Shown: positions 11,130 through 21,264, counted from the first letter of the stretch. The stretch: DNA of 64,000 bases from Pseudomonas sp. TMP9 (GCF_037943105.1 NZ_CP149803.1:3390001-3454000); one strand, 5' to 3'. The notes: generated from the sequence alone by a model not told the origin. A program made the numbers and translations.

Positions 11130-12977
11130 ATGCCTGATTACCGCTCTAAAACCTCCACTCACGGTCGCAATATGGCCGGCGCTCGCGCCCTGTGGCGCGC
11201 CACCGGGATGAAGGATGAAGACTTTAAGAAGCCGATTATTGCCGTTTCCAACTCCTTTACTCAGTTCGTGCCTGGCCACGTGCACTTGAAGGACATGGGC
11301 CAACTGGTTGCCCGCGAGATCGAGCGCGCCGGCGGCGTGGCTAAAGAATTCAACACCATTGCTGTTGATGATGGCATCGCCATGGGCCACGACGGCATGC
11401 TTTATTCGCTGCCAAGTCGCGAAATTATCGCCGACTCGGTGGAATACATGGTCAACGCCCACTGCGCCGATGCCATCGTGTGCATCTCTAACTGCGACAA
11501 AATCACCCCCGGCATGCTGATGGCCGCCATGCGCCTGAACATTCCGGTGGTCTTCGTCTCAGGCGGGCCGATGGAAGCGGGCAAAACCAAGCTGGCCAGT
11601 CACGGCCTCGACTTGGTGGATGCCATGGTGATTGCCGCTGACGAGAACGCCAGCGACGAGACCGTTGCCGAATACGAACGCAGCGCCTGCCCCACGTGCG
11701 GCAGCTGCTCGGGCATGTTCACCGCCAACTCGATGAACTGCCTGACCGAAGCCTTGGGCTTGTCCTTGCCGGGCAACGGTTCGACCCTGGCCACTCACAG
11801 TGACCGCGAGCAGCTGTTCCTTAAAGCCGGGCGCACCATCGTTGAGCTGTGTAAACGCTACTACGGTGAGGGTGACGAGTCGGTCCTGCCGCGCAACATT
11901 GCCAATTTCAAAGCGTTCGAAAACGCCATGATGCTCGACATCGCCATGGGCGGTTCGACTAACACCATCCTGCACCTGCTGGCCGCCGCCCAAGAAGCTG
12001 AGATCGATTTCGACCTGCGTGATATCGACCGCCTGTCGCGCATCGTCCCGCAACTGTGCAAGGTCGCGCCAAATATCCAGAAGTACCACATGGAAGACGT
12101 GCACCGCGCCGGCGGGGTGTTCTCCATTCTCGGTTCACTGGCCCGTGGTGGCTTGCTGCACACTGACCTGCCGACCGTGCACAGCACGTCGATGGCCGAG
12201 GCCATTGCCCAATGGGACATCACCCAGACCGATGATGAAGCCGTGCACACCTTCTTTAAAGCCGGCCCAGCGGGCATCCCCACGCAAACGGCGTTTAGCC
12301 AGAGTACGCGCTGGGACACGGTGGACGACGACCGTGAGAACGGCTGCATCCGCAGCGTTGAGCATGCGTATTCAAAAGAAGGCGGCCTCGCCGTGCTGTA
12401 TGGCAACATTGCCATCGACGGCTGCGTGGTAAAAACCGCCGGTGTGGATGAATCAATCCATATCTTTGAAGGCAATGCGAAAATCTTTGAAAGCCAGGAC
12501 AGCGCCGTGCGCGGCATCCTCGCCGATGAAGTGGTTGCCGGCGACATCGTCATCATTCGCTATGAAGGCCCGAAAGGCGGCCCGGGCATGCAGGAAATGC
12601 TCTACCCAACCTCGTACCTGAAGTCTAAGGGGCTGGGTAAAGACTGCGCCCTGCTCACCGATGGGCGTTTTTCCGGCGGCACCTCGGGTTTGTCCATTGG
12701 CCACGCGTCACCGGAAGCGGCTGCCGGCGGCGCCATCGGTTTGGTGCGCGAAGGCGACAAGATTTTGATCAACATCCACGAGCGCAGCATCAACCTGCTG
12801 GTCAGCGACGCTGAGATTTCCCATCGTCGTCACGAGCAAGATAGAAAAGGCTGGAAGCCCGTGGAACATCGCCCACGCAAAGTCACGACCGCGCTCAAGG
12901 CCTACGCCCTGCTCGCTACCAGCGCCGACAAAGGCGCAGTACGTGATATCGCATTGCTGGACAAGCTGGTGCCATAA
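11130..12977 (+). CDS. ilvD: Dihydroxy-acid dehydratase
   Basis: IlvD dehydrates 2,3-dihydroxy-3-methylbutanoate and its pentanoate homologue to 2-oxo acids in valine, leucine and isoleucine synthesis. The 615-residue length is typical of the long bacterial form. Iron-sulfur ligands are visible in [11 protein letters not shown] and in [19 protein letters not shown]. The C-terminal [19 protein letters not shown] motif completes the active site. The gene is monocistronic between a long leader and a strong terminator. It pairs functionally with ilvA at about 29 kb in isoleucine synthesis. Confidence 0.98.
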   Translation: MPDYRSKTSTHGRNMAGARALWRATGMKDEDFKKPIIAVSNSFTQFVPGHVHLKDMGQLVAREIERAGGVAKEFNTIAVDDGIAMGHDGMLYSLPSREIIADSVEYMVNAHCADAIVCISNCDKITPGMLMAAMRLNIPVVFVSGGPMEAGKTKLASHGLDLVDAMVIAADENASDETVAEYERSACPTCGSCSGMFTANSMNCLTEALGLSLPGNGSTLATHSDREQLFLKAGRTIVELCKRYYGEGDESVLPRNIANFKAFENAMMLDIAMGGSTNTILHLLAAAQEAEIDFDLRDIDRLSRIVPQLCKVAPNIQKYHMEDVHRAGGVFSILGSLARGGLLHTDLPTVHSTSMAEAIAQWDITQTDDEAVHTFFKAGPAGIPTQTAFSQSTRWDTVDDDRENGCIRSVEHAYSKEGGLAVLYGNIAIDGCVVKTAGVDESIHIFEGNAKIFESQDSAVRGILADEVVAGDIVIIRYEGPKGGPGMQEMLYPTSYLKSKGLGKDCALLTDGRFSGGTSGLSIGHASPEAAAGGAIGLVREGDKILINIHERSINLLVSDAEISHRRHEQDRKGWKPVEHRPRKVTTALKAYALLATSADKGAVRDIALLDKLVP

Positions 12978-12991
12978 GCCTGTTGCGGCAA

Positions 12992-13020
12992 GCAAAACCC
13001 GGCTAAATGCCGGGTTTTGC
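12992..13020. terminator. Bidirectional terminator between ilvD and YitT gene
   Basis: A perfect 12-bp stem GCAAAACCCGGC / GCCGGGTTTTGC with a TAAAT loop lies between the convergent ilvD and the gene ending at 13031. The A and T tracts inside the stem suit both directions. Confidence 0.8.
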
Positions 13021-13030
13021 ATGTAGGCCG

Positions 13031-13678
13031 CTAACTCACGCCCATATAACGCCCGACGCGATGGTTGATCGCCAGCACCATGTTCAATGCCAGTGCGCCG
13101 AGGATCGACAGCGCCACCTTATCCAGCGACACCACTAGCACCGCCGCCAGCACGATCAGCACATCAATGCTCATCTGCACCTTACCGGCACGCACGCCGA
13201 AGCGTTCTTGCAGATACAGTGCAAGGATATTCACCCCGCCAAGGCTGGCGCGATGGCGAAACAGCATCAGCAGGCCCAAGCCCATGGCAAAACCGCCAAA
13301 CAACGCCGCATATACAGCGTTCAGGTGGGTGAAACCGATCCAGTGCGGCGTCAACTCTGCAAACAGCGAGACCAGCCCCACCGCGCAGAAAGTACGCAGG
13401 GTGAACGGCCATCCCATGCGCCAGATGGCCAAGGCGTAAAACGGCACGTTGATCAGAAAGAACACCAGCCCGAATGGCCAGCCCAGTAGGTATTTCATCA
13501 GGAATGCCAAACCGACTGTACCGCCCGTCAACAACCCCGCCTCGCTGTAAAGGCTAATGCCCATGGCCACCATGGCGGTGCCCAACACCAAGGCCAAGCC
13601 GTCCTCCCAGAGCGGATGGCGCATAAACAGCGCCGCGATGCTATCCGGCTCGGTGTGATCGGTATCAGCGTCATTCAT
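13031..13678 (-). CDS. YitT family membrane protein
   Basis: This is a 215-residue integral membrane protein with about five to six hydrophobic segments, including FGLVFFLINVPFYALAIW and AALFGGFAMGLGLLMLFRH. The conserved G-G-x-N segment (ASLGGVNILALYLQ) follows. The ligand-binding DUF2179 domain that many YitT proteins carry at the C-terminus is absent, as is common in the short proteobacterial form. Function is not established. It converges on ilvD with a shared terminator and is separated from folA by 89 bases including a hairpin. Confidence 0.85.
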   Translation of the reverse strand: MNDADTDHTEPDSIAALFMRHPLWEDGLALVLGTAMVAMGISLYSEAGLLTGGTVGLAFLMKYLLGWPFGLVFFLINVPFYALAIWRMGWPFTLRTFCAVGLVSLFAELTPHWIGFTHLNAVYAALFGGFAMGLGLLMLFRHRASLGGVNILALYLQERFGVRAGKVQMSIDVLIVLAAVLVVSLDKVALSILGALALNMVLAINHRVGRYMGVS

Positions 13679-13711
13679 AGAGAAAACCTGTTAGCGGGAA
13701 ACGGCTGTGCG

Positions 13712-13736
13712 ACGCCGGTAAACACTTCACCGGCGT
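13712..13736 (-). terminator. Hairpin after folA
   Basis: ACGCCGGT (13712-13719) pairs with ACCGGCGT (13729-13736) around a 9-nt loop, downstream of folA on the minus strand. It has no T-run; a weak terminator candidate. Confidence 0.35.
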
Positions 13737-13767
13737 TAATGACAGGATAAAAATCAGCGCGGACAGG

Positions 13768-14280
13768 CTACTTGCGCACCCACACTTCAAGCACATAAGC
13801 AGGCGTTTCTGCACCGGCCGGGTGTTCGCTGGCGCAAGACAGCTGCCAATCAGCCTCGGTCACTTCAGGGAAGTAGGCATCACCTGGCGGGCTGAGGGCC
13901 ACGCGCGTCAGGTACAAGCGCTCAGCACGGGGCAGGCTCAACTCATATAACTGCGCACCACCGATCAGCATCAGCTCATCAGCGCCATTGGCTTGCGCCC
14001 AAGCGTTGGCGCGCACGAGAGCAGCATCGAGAGTGGCGAACACTTCGGCACCGTCCAGTTGCAAGTCCGGTTGGCGGCTCACCACTAGATTAAGGCGTCC
14101 GGGCAGCGGCCGACCGAGCGAGTCCCACGTTTTGCGACCCATGATGATCGGCTTACCCAAGGTCAGCGCTTTGAAGTGCTTGAGGTCCGCTGGCAGGTGC
14201 CAGGGCAATTGATTGTCGCAGCCAATCACATGGTTTTCCGCGAGGGCCGCAATCATGCAGAGGGGGAGAGTTTTTTTCAT
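13768..14280 (-). CDS. folA: Dihydrofolate reductase
   Basis: FolA reduces dihydrofolate to tetrahydrofolate with NADPH, feeding thymidylate and purine synthesis. The 170 residues have the standard order: CMIAALAENHVIG at the start, LPWHLPADLKHFK with the substrate-binding region, GKPIIMGRKTWDSLGRPLPGR, and the NADPH-binding IGGAQLYE. The final EVWVRK strand is intact. Its partner enzyme ThyA is encoded about 5 kb away on the same strand. Confidence 0.97.
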   Translation of the reverse strand: MKKTLPLCMIAALAENHVIGCDNQLPWHLPADLKHFKALTLGKPIIMGRKTWDSLGRPLPGRLNLVVSRQPDLQLDGAEVFATLDAALVRANAWAQANGADELMLIGGAQLYELSLPRAERLYLTRVALSPPGDAYFPEVTEADWQLSCASEHPAGAETPAYVLEVWVRK

Positions 14281-14329
14281 AGCGGCGAGAATACCGGCTC
14301 CGCTCCGATCATTGAAGCCTTGCTGTCGC

Positions 14330-15514
14330 TCACTTCGCCTCGCCCTCCTGACGTTTGGCCATCACGCGGTTCCGCCCCTGCTCCTTCGCCAGGTAGAGGG
14401 CAACATCCGCCAAGCGCAGCGCCTCGCCCAACCCCTGATGGGACTGCGGGGTCAGATAAGCCAATCCGAGGCTCACCGTGACCACCCCAGCGGCATCCGA
14501 ATAAGCATGGCTCAGGCCCAAGGCCTCAATCCCACTGCGGATAGCCTCCAGGATGACCAGCAGTTGCGCCTCACTCAGGCCGTACCAGATGCCGACAAAC
14601 TCCTCGCCGCCATAACGGGCCGCGCAGTCCAGCGGTCGCCGGGCGTGCTCGCCAATCACCTTGGCGATCAGACGCAGCGCCTCGTCGCCGGCCGCGTGGC
14701 CATAATGGTCGTTGTAGCGTTTGAAGAAATCGACATCCATCATCACCACGCCCAGCGCCTGCTTTTCTCGCTGGGCCTGACGCCAACTGCGCTCAGCCCG
14801 CTCGCTAAAGGCGCGGCGGTTGAGCAGCCCGGTCAGAAAGTCCTTCTCGGCCAGTTCCTGGAGCAGACCATGGGCGATAAAATTTTGCCGTGCGGCGTGT
14901 TCCAGCGAGTAACAACCCACTGAGCCAATGATGTTGGCCAAGCCAAGAAACAGGGCGTTGCTCACCAGCAGGTCAGCCGTTAGCCCCGTGGCCACCTCAA
15001 CGGCGACATAGGCCACAAACACCAACCAGCCACACAGCACCGCCGTGGTGAAACGCAGGTTGACCATGAAATAAAAGAACACCGTCACCAAGATGATGCC
15101 CTCATAGGGCAGCGCAAAGTGGTGATGACGGGCCAAACCAATAATGCTTGCTACCGCTAACCCGCACAGCAGCGAGGCAATGCCGCCAATCAGCTGCAGA
15201 TGCTGACGCAGACCGCGTCGATAGGTCGCCAACCAAGCCAGCAACAACACAGGCTGAATCACGCCTATGCGTACGCTGAGTATTTGCCCGCGCAGTGGGT
15301 CCGGTAGGTTGAGCGCATCCACCAGCACAAATACCAGTGCGATGAGCGTCGCCACCAGCAGCGCCCAACGCATGCGGCGCAACAGTAAATCCGCGTGATA
15401 CAGCTTGAACGCCTGCTCCAGTTCATCGTCAAACTGCAGCAGGCGAAAGCCTTGCTGATGCTGACGCAGGTACGGCGAATCCTGATTGACCCACTCCAAG
15501 TGCGGTAACTTCAC
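14330..15514 (-). CDS. Membrane-bound diguanylate cyclase
   Basis: This 394-residue protein makes cyclic di-GMP from two GTP. The N-terminal half carries about six membrane segments (residues 48-215, from MRWALLVATLIALVFVLV onwards). A cytosolic GGDEF domain follows (about 225-390). The active-site motif is GGEEF, which is catalytically competent, and the inhibitory-site RPLD lies five residues before it, so product inhibition is expected. The sensed signal is not evident; the membrane part could be a 7TM-type sensor. A GTG start at 15514 is used. Confidence 0.88.
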   Translation of the reverse strand: MKLPHLEWVNQDSPYLRQHQQGFRLLQFDDELEQAFKLYHADLLLRRMRWALLVATLIALVFVLVDALNLPDPLRGQILSVRIGVIQPVLLLAWLATYRRGLRQHLQLIGGIASLLCGLAVASIIGLARHHHFALPYEGIILVTVFFYFMVNLRFTTAVLCGWLVFVAYVAVEVATGLTADLLVSNALFLGLANIIGSVGCYSLEHAARQNFIAHGLLQELAEKDFLTGLLNRRAFSERAERSWRQAQREKQALGVVMMDVDFFKRYNDHYGHAAGDEALRLIAKVIGEHARRPLDCAARYGGEEFVGIWYGLSEAQLLVILEAIRSGIEALGLSHAYSDAAGVVTVSLGLAYLTPQSHQGLGEALRLADVALYLAKEQGRNRVMAKRQEGEAK

Positions 15515-15669
15515 GATGACACTCGCTTTTATAGTTATTCAGCCAAACCGCTGAGCGAGACGCTTGCTTGCTCATTATCATTAGCCTAGCTGGGCTGGCC
15601 GCACTCGTACACATGCTTACCGGTGCCGCACAGCGCCTGCTGCGGTTATCCTCTACGTTCAACTCGCCA

Positions 15670-17076
15670 ATGGAACCGCGTGTGCGCCCATTTGAAAACC
15701 CCACACCCAGCCGCCTGCAACGCCTCTGGCTCAGTGAAACCATTCGTCTGCGCGAAGAGCATGCCGGGCCGCTGGAAGACAGTGAGGCCAATCGTCGCGC
15801 TCAGGCTCAAGGCGGCGCACTCAGCGAGCGTATCCAGACCCGGGCCTGGCTGCTGGGTGAACGCGACGGCCAAGTTCAGGCCTTGCAGCATTGGTTGCAG
15901 GGTGCGCGCCTAGCCGGGCTGTTTTTATTGTTGCTGGCCATCCTCAGCGGCAGCGGCCTGGCGGTAGCAGCGCTGGGTGACGGCCTGCGCTCGGTCAACG
16001 TATTTTGGGCTTTAGGCAGCTTGCTTGGCGTGCATCTGCTGCTGCTACTGGGCTGGACGCTGAGCCTGCTACTGAGTCGTGACAGCGCCGGCGCCCTCGG
16101 GCTTGTGTGGCTGTGGCTAAGCGCCAAGCTCGCCCGCGACGCTCAAGCCGCGCAGCTGGCTCCCTCGCTGCTGCTGATGCTGCAACGCCAACGCATCAGT
16201 CGCTGGGGCTTGGGTGTGCTGGTGCACGGTTTTTGGTTACTGACCCTGCTCACGGCCTTGCTGACCTTGCTGGCCCTGCTGGCCACTCGGCGTTACGGCT
16301 TCGTCTGGGAAAGCACCCTGCTCGGCGGGGACAGCTTTATCGCACTGACCCACGCCCTCGGCAGCCTGCCAGCGCTGCTCGGTTTTAGCCTGCCCGATGC
16401 TGAATTGATCCGCGCCAGCGGCGACAGCGTCTTAGCCAGCGAACAGGCAAGGCTGAGCTGGGCCGGTTGGCTGGTGGGCGTACTGGTGGTTTACGGTCTG
16501 CTGCCGCGCGCGGGCCTGCTGTTGCTGTGCCTGTGGCGTTGGCAACGTGGTCAGGCAGCCTTAACGCTGGACCTCAGCCTGCCCGGCTACAGCCTGCTGC
16601 GCGAGCACTTGCAACCGAGCAGTGAACGCCTGGGTATTTGCGACGCCGCACCCGCGCAGCTGCATCAGGCGCACGCGGGCAGCAGTGTGGTCGACAGCCA
16701 AGGCGCCGTGCTGGTGGCGGTCGAGCTCGACCCACAGCGCAGCTGGCCGCCGCCGCTGCCTAACGGCATTAGCGATGCGGGAGTCATCGACAGCCGTGAA
16801 CAGCGCAAGCAGCTGCTCGACCAACTCAGCCGCTTTCCACCTGCACGCCTGCTGATTGCCTGCGACCCACGTCGCTCGCCGGACCGTGGCAGCCTGGCGC
16901 TACTCGGCGAGCTGGCACGCAGCGCCGCCGCCACACGCATTTGCCTGCTGCCGCCACCGCCCGGTGAAACCCTCGACAGCGCCCGCTTAGACGACTGGCA
17001 CCGCGCACTGGAACAACTAGAACTGCAGCACAGCAACAGCCTGCCGCTCAGCTGGTTGGAGCATGGCCATGACTAA
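15670..17076 (+). CDS. DUF2868 membrane protein
   Basis: This 468-residue protein of unknown function belongs to the DUF2868 family. It begins with a soluble region carrying the conserved-looking LSETIRLREEHAGPLED, then has about five hydrophobic segments (roughly residues 75-100, 115-140, 175-205 and 265-300). A C-terminal soluble part of about 160 residues follows. I use the ATG at 15670 because the family pattern begins there. The frame is open back to a TTG at 15568, which would add 34 residues that include a hydrophobic segment. The next gene encodes a DUF3482 GTPase; the pair is commonly adjacent and probably works together at the inner membrane. Confidence 0.8.
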   Translation: MEPRVRPFENPTPSRLQRLWLSETIRLREEHAGPLEDSEANRRAQAQGGALSERIQTRAWLLGERDGQVQALQHWLQGARLAGLFLLLLAILSGSGLAVAALGDGLRSVNVFWALGSLLGVHLLLLLGWTLSLLLSRDSAGALGLVWLWLSAKLARDAQAAQLAPSLLLMLQRQRISRWGLGVLVHGFWLLTLLTALLTLLALLATRRYGFVWESTLLGGDSFIALTHALGSLPALLGFSLPDAELIRASGDSVLASEQARLSWAGWLVGVLVVYGLLPRAGLLLLCLWRWQRGQAALTLDLSLPGYSLLREHLQPSSERLGICDAAPAQLHQAHAGSSVVDSQGAVLVAVELDPQRSWPPPLPNGISDAGVIDSREQRKQLLDQLSRFPPARLLIACDPRRSPDRGSLALLGELARSAAATRICLLPPPPGETLDSARLDDWHRALEQLELQHSNSLPLSWLEHGHD

Positions 17077-17080
17077 ACAC

Positions 17081-17147
17081 CTAGCCCGGATGCAACCCGG
17101 CGGGTATCGACAGCGCGAAGCCAGCACCCGGATTTCATCCGGGCTAC
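17081..17147. repeat. REP-like element between DUF2868 and DUF3482 genes
   Basis: TAGCCCGGATG (17082-17092) and CATCCGGGCTA (17136-17146) form 11-bp arms of a hairpin. The same arms recur at about 27.9, 33.1 and 45.8 kb. The element sits inside the apparent operon just before the GTG of the next gene and could alter the ratio of the two products. Confidence 0.75.
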
Positions 17148-17157
17148 GAGAGGCAAT

Positions 17158-18534
17158 GTGAGCCCCCTACTCAAACTCGCCGTGGTCGGCCACACCAATG
17201 TCGGCAAGACCTCGCTGCTGCGCACCCTGACCCGCGATGTTGGCTTCGGCGAGGTCTCGCATCGCCCCAGCACCACCCGGCATGTCGAAGGTGCACGCCT
17301 CTCGGTAGACGGTGAAGCCGTGCTGGAACTGTATGACACGCCCGGTCTTGAAGACGCTATCGCCCTGCTGGAGTATCTGGAACGCTTGGATCGTCCCGGC
17401 GAACGCTTGGACGGCCCAGCGCGACTGGCGCGCTTTCTAGAAGGCAGCGAAGCCCGTCAGCGTTTTGAGCAGGAGGCCAAGGTGCTGCGGCAACTGCTCG
17501 CCTCAGATGCCGGCTTGTACGTGATTGATGCCCGCGAACCGGTGCTGGCCAAATACCGTGATGAGCTGGCGGTGCTGACCATGTGTGGCCGACCGCTGCT
17601 GCCCGTGCTGAATTTTGTTAGCAGCAGCCAGCACCGTGAGCAGGCGTGGCGTGATGCCCTCGCCCGTCTTGGCCTGCATGCGTTGGTGTGCTTCGACAGC
17701 GTGGCGCCGCCGTTGGATGGCGAGCGGCGCCTGTATGACAGCCTCGCCCTGCTGCTGGAAAAAGCCCGGCCACACCTGCAACGGCTGGCTGATGACCATC
17801 AGGCGCAGCGCCAGCTAAGGCGCAACAGTGCCGCCCGGCTAATCGCTGAACTGCTGCTCGACTGCGCCGCATGTAGGCGCAGCGTGGCCGCGCAAACCCT
17901 GCTGGAGCAAGGCGCAATCCGCGAGCTGCACCAGGTTATTCGCCAGCGCGAACAGCGTTGCGTCGAGGCCCTGCTGCGCCTGTACGCCTTTCGCCAAGAA
18001 GACGCCAAAGCCGCTGAGCTGCCCTTGCTGGACGGCCGCTGGGGCGATGATTTATTCAACCCGGAAACCCTCAAGCAACTTGGCATCAAGGTCGGCGGCG
18101 GCATGGCGGCGGGCGCCGCTACCGGTGTCGGGGTTGATTTGCTGGTCGGCGGCATCACCTTGGGCGCGGCAGCTGTGGTCGGTGCGCTGATCGGCGGCAG
18201 TGCACAAACCTTACGCAGTTACGGCGCACGACTAAAAGGCAAACTCAAAGGCCAGCGCGAGCTGAGCGTCGACGACGCGGTGCTACGCCTGCTCGGCCTG
18301 CGCCAACAACACCTCCTGCAGGCGCTGCAAAACCGTGGCCACGCTGCTGTCGAGGCCATCACCCTAGCCACTCCGCAGGAGGCCAGCTGGCGCGAGGGCA
18401 AACTGCCAGACGCCCTGTACAAAGCCCGTGCCCACCCCGAATGGTCATCGCTCAACCCTGGCGCATGCTTGCAGCAAAGCGAGCGTGAGATACAGCTGAG
18501 GGCGCTGACCGACGCCCTACAGAGCACCGCTTAG
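17158..18534 (+). CDS. DUF3482 GTPase
   Basis: This 458-residue protein has an N-terminal Era/TrmE-like GTPase domain: P-loop GHTNVGKTS at residues 9-17 and switch motif DTPGLEDA around 60. The C-terminal DUF3482 part contains a glycine-rich hydrophobic hairpin (about 317-350, GGGMAAGAATGVGVDLLVGG and after), of the kind that inserts in membranes. It starts with GTG. The preceding DUF2868 membrane protein is the likely partner. A dynamin-like or membrane-stress role is inference only. The 3' end overlaps the convergent channel gene by four bases. Confidence 0.85.
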   Translation: MSPLLKLAVVGHTNVGKTSLLRTLTRDVGFGEVSHRPSTTRHVEGARLSVDGEAVLELYDTPGLEDAIALLEYLERLDRPGERLDGPARLARFLEGSEARQRFEQEAKVLRQLLASDAGLYVIDAREPVLAKYRDELAVLTMCGRPLLPVLNFVSSSQHREQAWRDALARLGLHALVCFDSVAPPLDGERRLYDSLALLLEKARPHLQRLADDHQAQRQLRRNSAARLIAELLLDCAACRRSVAAQTLLEQGAIRELHQVIRQREQRCVEALLRLYAFRQEDAKAAELPLLDGRWGDDLFNPETLKQLGIKVGGGMAAGAATGVGVDLLVGGITLGAAAVVGALIGGSAQTLRSYGARLKGKLKGQRELSVDDAVLRLLGLRQQHLLQALQNRGHAAVEAITLATPQEASWREGKLPDALYKARAHPEWSSLNPGACLQQSEREIQLRALTDALQSTA

Positions 18535-19598
18535 GGTGCACCTAAGTAAAGACGCTGCACCTTGGTCCATTCATCCTCCCCCACCGCGCGCAGCAACTCT
18601 AGGTTGATGCGCTCGCGGTAGGGGCTGCCACTGGCCAGCGCAAAGGCGTAGGACTGATTCTCAAACGTGCCGGGCAGAATGCGCAGCCCACCTTGGTTTA
18701 ACTCACCATTGCGGTACTGCATGATCGGCAGGTCATAGACCACAGCCTCGGCTTCACCTTGCTGAACGGCCTGCATGGCGGCCATCACGCTAGGGTAGGT
18801 GCTGTGGCGAATGCGCTGGCTCTGCAAATAGAGTGCACCGGAGGTGTTTTCGACACTAGCGACATGGGCACGGCGCAGGTCTTCAGCACCTTGGATACCA
18901 CCTTGCAGGTTGCCCACGGTGAGCATGCTGGCAACCGCTGCGGTAAAGGTCGACACCATGATTAAGCCCGTAAACATCCACACCAGCCCGACTAAACGCC
19001 CGCCTAAAGTGACCGGCGCTTTGTCGCCGTAGCCCACGGTGGTCATGGTCACCGCTGCCCACCAAAAGCTGGACCCCAAGCCTTGCACGGGCGTGCCACC
19101 AAACTGCTCCTGATTATTACGTCGCTCAAACAACCAGAGCAGCGCCCCGACCAGCAGCAATAACACCGCCAAGCCGCCAATTAGGCTTAGAAATTGCCAA
19201 GAGAGCAGCCCTTTGAGCGCCATCCAACCACTTTTATCGCCATCACGTTGCAGGCCGATAGCCAAGCCGGTGCGGTAAAAAGGATGGGTAAAGTCGAAGC
19301 GTTCCTCACGCTCAGCGGTCATGGTCAGCGCACCCACCACCACGTCCAACTGACCTTCTTCTAAGCTCGTCAGGAGGCGCTCAAAGGGCATGGGCAACAG
19401 TTCAAAACGGTAGCCCGCTTGACTGGCAACGCTGCTCCATAAGTCGATGCTGATGCCACGCCAACTGCCATCTAGCTCTTTGATTACGAAGGGCGGCACC
19501 TCACTGATACCCACCCGCAGCAGCGGTTCGCTCGGTTCTGCGACCGCTGTATTCAGCCCTAGCAGCATCAGCCACAAGACGATTAGAACTCTCGCCAT
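18531..19598 (-). CDS. GluR0-like ligand-gated channel (solute-binding plus ion-channel domains)
   Basis: This 355-residue protein has a signal peptide. The first lobe of a type 3 solute-binding domain (LLRVGISEVPPFV onwards) follows, then a membrane segment. A pore region carries the potassium-selectivity signature TTVGYGD (residues 186-192), followed by a second membrane helix and the second binding lobe. This is the layout of prokaryotic ionotropic glutamate receptors such as GluR0, which open a K+ pore on amino-acid binding. I chose the ATG at 19598, which follows GGGGGA; a TTG lies five codons upstream. The ligand is unknown. Confidence 0.88.
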   Translation of the reverse strand: MARVLIVLWLMLLGLNTAVAEPSEPLLRVGISEVPPFVIKELDGSWRGISIDLWSSVASQAGYRFELLPMPFERLLTSLEEGQLDVVVGALTMTAEREERFDFTHPFYRTGLAIGLQRDGDKSGWMALKGLLSWQFLSLIGGLAVLLLLVGALLWLFERRNNQEQFGGTPVQGLGSSFWWAAVTMTTVGYGDKAPVTLGGRLVGLVWMFTGLIMVSTFTAAVASMLTVGNLQGGIQGAEDLRRAHVASVENTSGALYLQSQRIRHSTYPSVMAAMQAVQQGEAEAVVYDLPIMQYRNGELNQGGLRILPGTFENQSYAFALASGSPYRERINLELLRAVGEDEWTKVQRLYLGAP

Positions 19599-19659
19599 GC
19601 GTTGTTCCCCCAACTAAAAGACGCCTCAGGGTAACAAAAACTGCCGTCTGCGCCGGTGA

Positions 19660-20454
19660 TCAGACCGCTACAGGGGCCGGAATATGCGGATGCGCCTGGT
19701 AGCCGAGCAGCTCAAAGTCCTCGAATTTGAAGGCCAGCAAATCCTTCACCTCGGGGTTGAGTTTCATCACCGGCAGCGGCAGCGGCTCCCGGGTCAACTG
19801 CAGATCGGTCTGTTCAATATGGTTGGCGTAGAGGTGGCAGTCGCCACCGGTCCAAATGAACTCGCCCAACTGCAAATCACACACCTGCGCCACCATCATG
19901 GTCAGCAGGGCGTAACTGGCGATGTTAAAAGGCACGCCCAAAAAGATATCCGCAGAGCGCTGATACAGCTGGCAACTGAGCTTGCCATCGGCCACATAGA
20001 ACTGGAACAACGCGTGGCACGGCGGCAGGGCCATCTGCTCGACCAGTGCGGGGTTCCAGGCGGAAACGATCAGGCGGCGCGAGTCCGGGTTGGTTTTGAT
20101 CATCTCGATCAGCGTGCTGATTTGGTCGATCGAGCCCCCATTCGGCGTGGGCCAGCTGCGCCACTGGTAGCCATACACCGGGCCGAGGTCACCGTTTTCA
20201 TCGGCCCACTCATCCCAGATGCGCACGCCGTTATCTTTCAGGTACTTGATGTTGGTGTCGCCCTGCAAGAACCACAGCAGCTCGTGAATGATGGATTTGA
20301 GGTGGCACTTCTTGGTGGTTACCAGCGGGAAGCCGTCCGCCAGGTTAAAGCGCATCTGCTGGGCGAACAGGCTGTAAGTGCCGGTGCCGGTGCGGTCGCT
20401 TTTGGAGGTCCCGGTCTCGCGCACCAAGCGCATCAGGTCGAGGTATTGCTGCAT
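19660..20454 (-). CDS. thyA: Thymidylate synthase
   Basis: ThyA methylates dUMP to dTMP using methylenetetrahydrofolate. From the ATG at 20454 ([11 protein letters not shown]) it is 264 residues, identical in length to E. coli ThyA. Conserved segments are KSDRTGTGT, the nucleophile Cys in [11 protein letters not shown] and the C-terminal IPAPVAV. A longer open frame upstream overlaps lgt and is not used: the lgt stop and thyA start share one base (TAATG), the expected coupled arrangement. The product dihydrofolate is recycled by FolA, encoded at 13.8 kb. Confidence 0.97.
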   Translation of the reverse strand: MQQYLDLMRLVRETGTSKSDRTGTGTYSLFAQQMRFNLADGFPLVTTKKCHLKSIIHELLWFLQGDTNIKYLKDNGVRIWDEWADENGDLGPVYGYQWRSWPTPNGGSIDQISTLIEMIKTNPDSRRLIVSAWNPALVEQMALPPCHALFQFYVADGKLSCQLYQRSADIFLGVPFNIASYALLTMMVAQVCDLQLGEFIWTGGDCHLYANHIEQTDLQLTREPLPLPVMKLNPEVKDLLAFKFEDFELLGYQAHPHIPAPVAV

Positions 20455-21257
20455 TACACGGCCTCCTGTGCAGCCTGTCGTTTGTAGGCGTATGCGATCA
20501 GCCCCAGCCCGCCAAGCACCATGGGTACACACAGCACTTGGCCCATGGTCAGCCAGCCACCCGCCAGGTAACCGAGCTGGGCATCCGGCACACGAACGAA
20601 CTCGACGATAAAGCGGAAGATGCCGTAGGTGGCGGCGAACATGCCGGAAATTGCCATAGTCGGGCGCGGTTTACGCGAGTAAAACCAGAGCACGGCGAAC
20701 AGCGCGAGGCCTTCCAGCGCAAATTGATAGAGCTGCGAAGGGTGGCGCGCCAGCTGTTGCGGGTCGGTGGGGAAGACCATCGCCCATGGCACGTCGGTGG
20801 CTTTGCCCCACAGCTCGGCATTGATGAAATTCCCGATGCGCCCAGCACCCAGACCAATCGGCACGAGGGGCGCGATAAAGTCCATCAACTCGAAGAAGCT
20901 CTTGCCGTTGCGTTTGCCGAACCACCAGCTGGCCAGCATTACTCCGATGAAGCCACCATGGAACGACATGCCGCCTTCCCAGATGCGCAGCATGCGGGCC
21001 GGCTCGGCGATATAAGCGGCCAGGTCGTAAAACAGTACGTAGCCCAGACGGCCGCCGAGGATCACCCCCATCGCCACCCAGAACACCAGATCAGAGAGCT
21101 TTTCTTTGTTCCAGCTCGGCGCAAAGGCGTTGACGCGGCGCGAGGCCAACCACCAAGCGCCGCCAATACCAATCAGGTACATCAGGCCGTACCAGTGAAT
21201 CTTTAGCGGGCCAAGGGCCAGTGCAACCGGGTCAATCTGCGGGTAAGGCAGCATCAA
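20454..21257 (-). CDS. lgt: Prolipoprotein diacylglyceryl transferase
   Basis: Lgt attaches diacylglycerol from phosphatidylglycerol to the lipobox Cys of prolipoproteins in the inner membrane. The 267 residues contain several membrane helices and the family signature [15 protein letters not shown], with conserved HGGFIG before it. It is translationally coupled to thyA and lies eight bases after the TauE/SafE gene, so the three form a likely operon. Confidence 0.97.
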   Translation of the reverse strand: MMLPYPQIDPVALALGPLKIHWYGLMYLIGIGGAWWLASRRVNAFAPSWNKEKLSDLVFWVAMGVILGGRLGYVLFYDLAAYIAEPARMLRIWEGGMSFHGGFIGVMLASWWFGKRNGKSFFELMDFIAPLVPIGLGAGRIGNFINAELWGKATDVPWAMVFPTDPQQLARHPSQLYQFALEGLALFAVLWFYSRKPRPTMAISGMFAATYGIFRFIVEFVRVPDAQLGYLAGGWLTMGQVLCVPMVLGGLGLIAYAYKRQAAQEAV

Positions 21258-21264
21258 AAACTCC

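Noticed and set aside
11861..12556. Long minus-strand open frame inside ilvD
   Set aside because: It is fully within a well-supported gene, has no ribosome site and shows composition typical of a shadow frame in high-GC DNA. Many similar frames elsewhere were left out for the same reason.
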